Shown here piece after piece: positions 5,052-5,573 of a stretch of DNA of 5,573 nucleotides. The notes beneath the pieces were generated by a model. That model did not search any database. It was not told the DNA's origin and was given only the letters and a program-made list of their open reading frames with translations. The DNA is from Pyrinomonadaceae bacterium (GTDB lineage: Bacteria; Acidobacteriota; Blastocatellia; Pyrinomonadales; Pyrinomonadaceae): the NCBI GenBank assembly GCA_013813825.1, contig JACCRA010000237.1:1-5573 (forward strand), given 5' to 3'. How positions within the stretch are numbered: the stretch's first letter is position 1; every line of letters starts with the position of its first letter. A program made the translations under genes and the position numbers.

Positions 5052-5573
5052 TTATGTGCCGCTCGCCGGTTTTGCTGCCGATGGTTCCGCAATGGCGTAC
5101 AGATGCCGTTGGGCGCGAATGAAGAACGTACCGTCGGAGATGGCGGGCGTCGCCATGCAGACTTCGCCCAAGCTGTTCGTCGCAAGCAGTTCGTACTTCG
5201 GGCCAGCTTTGATGACGAAAATCTCGCCGTCCTCACTGGTGAAGTAAAGTTTGCCGTCCGCCGCGACGGGCGAGGCGGTGAAAGCGCCGCCGCGTCCGGC
5301 GATGCGTTCCTGATAGACCTTCTCGCCGGTCTTCGCGTTGTAGGCGGCCAGAATGCCGTTGTTCGAGCAGGTGTAAAGGTGCTCGCCATAGACGATTGGC
5401 GTCGGCATGTAGGGGCCGCCGCGCTGCTTGCTCCATGCGACCGAGGCGTTGGTGTCCGCCCCTTTGGGCAGCGTGATGTCGCCGTTGGCGACGCCCAGAC
5501 GGATCGCATAGATCGGCTGGATGGGTGCGTAGCCACTCGTCACATAAACCAAGTCGTGCGCGATGATCGGCGT
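5052..5573 (-). CDS. PQQ-like beta-propeller protein (protein C), C-terminal 173 residues, 5' end outside window
   Basis: The frame is open from the window edge (starting TPIIAHDLVYVTSGY) to a TAA at 5052-5054, so the gene is cut by the window and is not shown to be broken. Recognisable propeller parts are AAYNAKTGEKVY at about 76-87, SPVAADGKLYFTSEDG at 101-116, VIKAGPKYELLATNSLGE at 120-137, and ATPAISDGTFFIRAQRHLY at 141-159. It aligns without large gaps to the end of protein B (residues about 297-451), with roughly half the residues identical by eye over the last 105 aligned positions, so B and C are paralogs. The C-terminal tail EPSAAKPASGT is low in complexity and extends past the propeller. 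By analogy with B it is expected to be exported, but its N-terminus is not visible. The coiled-coil gene begins 89 bases after its stop, with no strong terminator between them. Confidence 0.9.
   Translation of the reverse strand, partial: TPIIAHDLVYVTSGYAPIQPIYAIRLGVANGDITLPKGADTNASVAWSKQRGGPYMPTPIVYGEHLYTCSNNGILAAYNAKTGEKVYQERIAGRGGAFTASPVAADGKLYFTSEDGEIFVIKAGPKYELLATNSLGEVCMATPAISDGTFFIRAQRHLYAIAEPSAAKPASGT

Noticed and set aside
4955..5536. 193-codon minus-strand frame overlapping propeller gene C and the coiled-coil start
   Set aside because: It is out of frame with the conserved propeller repeats and is Ser/Arg/Thr/Pro rich in composition, so it is a frame-shifted shadow.

Overview
The window looks like chromosomal DNA from a GC-rich, Gram-negative environmental bacterium. 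The best guess is Acidobacteriota (Blastocatellia-like), with Planctomycetota or Verrucomicrobiota as alternatives. That rests on several secreted or membrane-anchored PQQ-like beta-propeller proteins with the 'WPQWRGP' type N-terminus, an Uma2-family nuclease gene, and palindromic intergenic repeats of a style I associate with those phyla. It is inference, because no marker gene is present.

Layout from left to right. Positions 1-105 hold the C-terminal tail of an unidentified plus-strand gene. The gap 106-285 carries a degenerate 9-bp-period inverted repeat. Positions 286-618 (+) encode a small four-helix membrane protein. It converges on the rest of the window across a 22-bp perfect hairpin (611-669) that overlaps its stop codon and is probably a two-way terminator. 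From there on every gene is on the minus strand. In transcription order they are: a truncated PQQ-like propeller protein C (5573-5052), a heptad-repeat coiled-coil protein (4962-4633), an Uma2/DUF820 nuclease-fold protein (4577-4017), PQQ-like propeller protein B with a Sec signal peptide (3915-2548), a 294-bp gap filled by a nested compound palindrome (2290-2472), and PQQ-like propeller protein A, anchored by an N-terminal helix with a long Pro/Ala linker (2253-697).

How the genes may work together. B and C are close paralogs (about half identical by eye over their C-terminal parts). A is a more distant member of the same family. All three should face the periplasm or exterior as beta-propeller scaffold or binding proteins, and none shows features that prove PQQ-dependent dehydrogenase activity. 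The coiled-coil and Uma2 genes sit between the two close paralogs and have no obvious functional link to them. They may be a passenger pair inserted into a duplicated propeller locus. Three genes have starts fixed by good Shine-Dalgarno sequences (A at 2253, B at 3915, coiled-coil at 4962), and all three starts are shorter than the longest possible reading frame.

I do not see a convincing new defence, RNA or mobile system. The most unusual structure is the mirror-symmetric compound palindrome at 2290-2472. The window has no tRNA, rRNA, CRISPR array or transposase gene that I can recognise.
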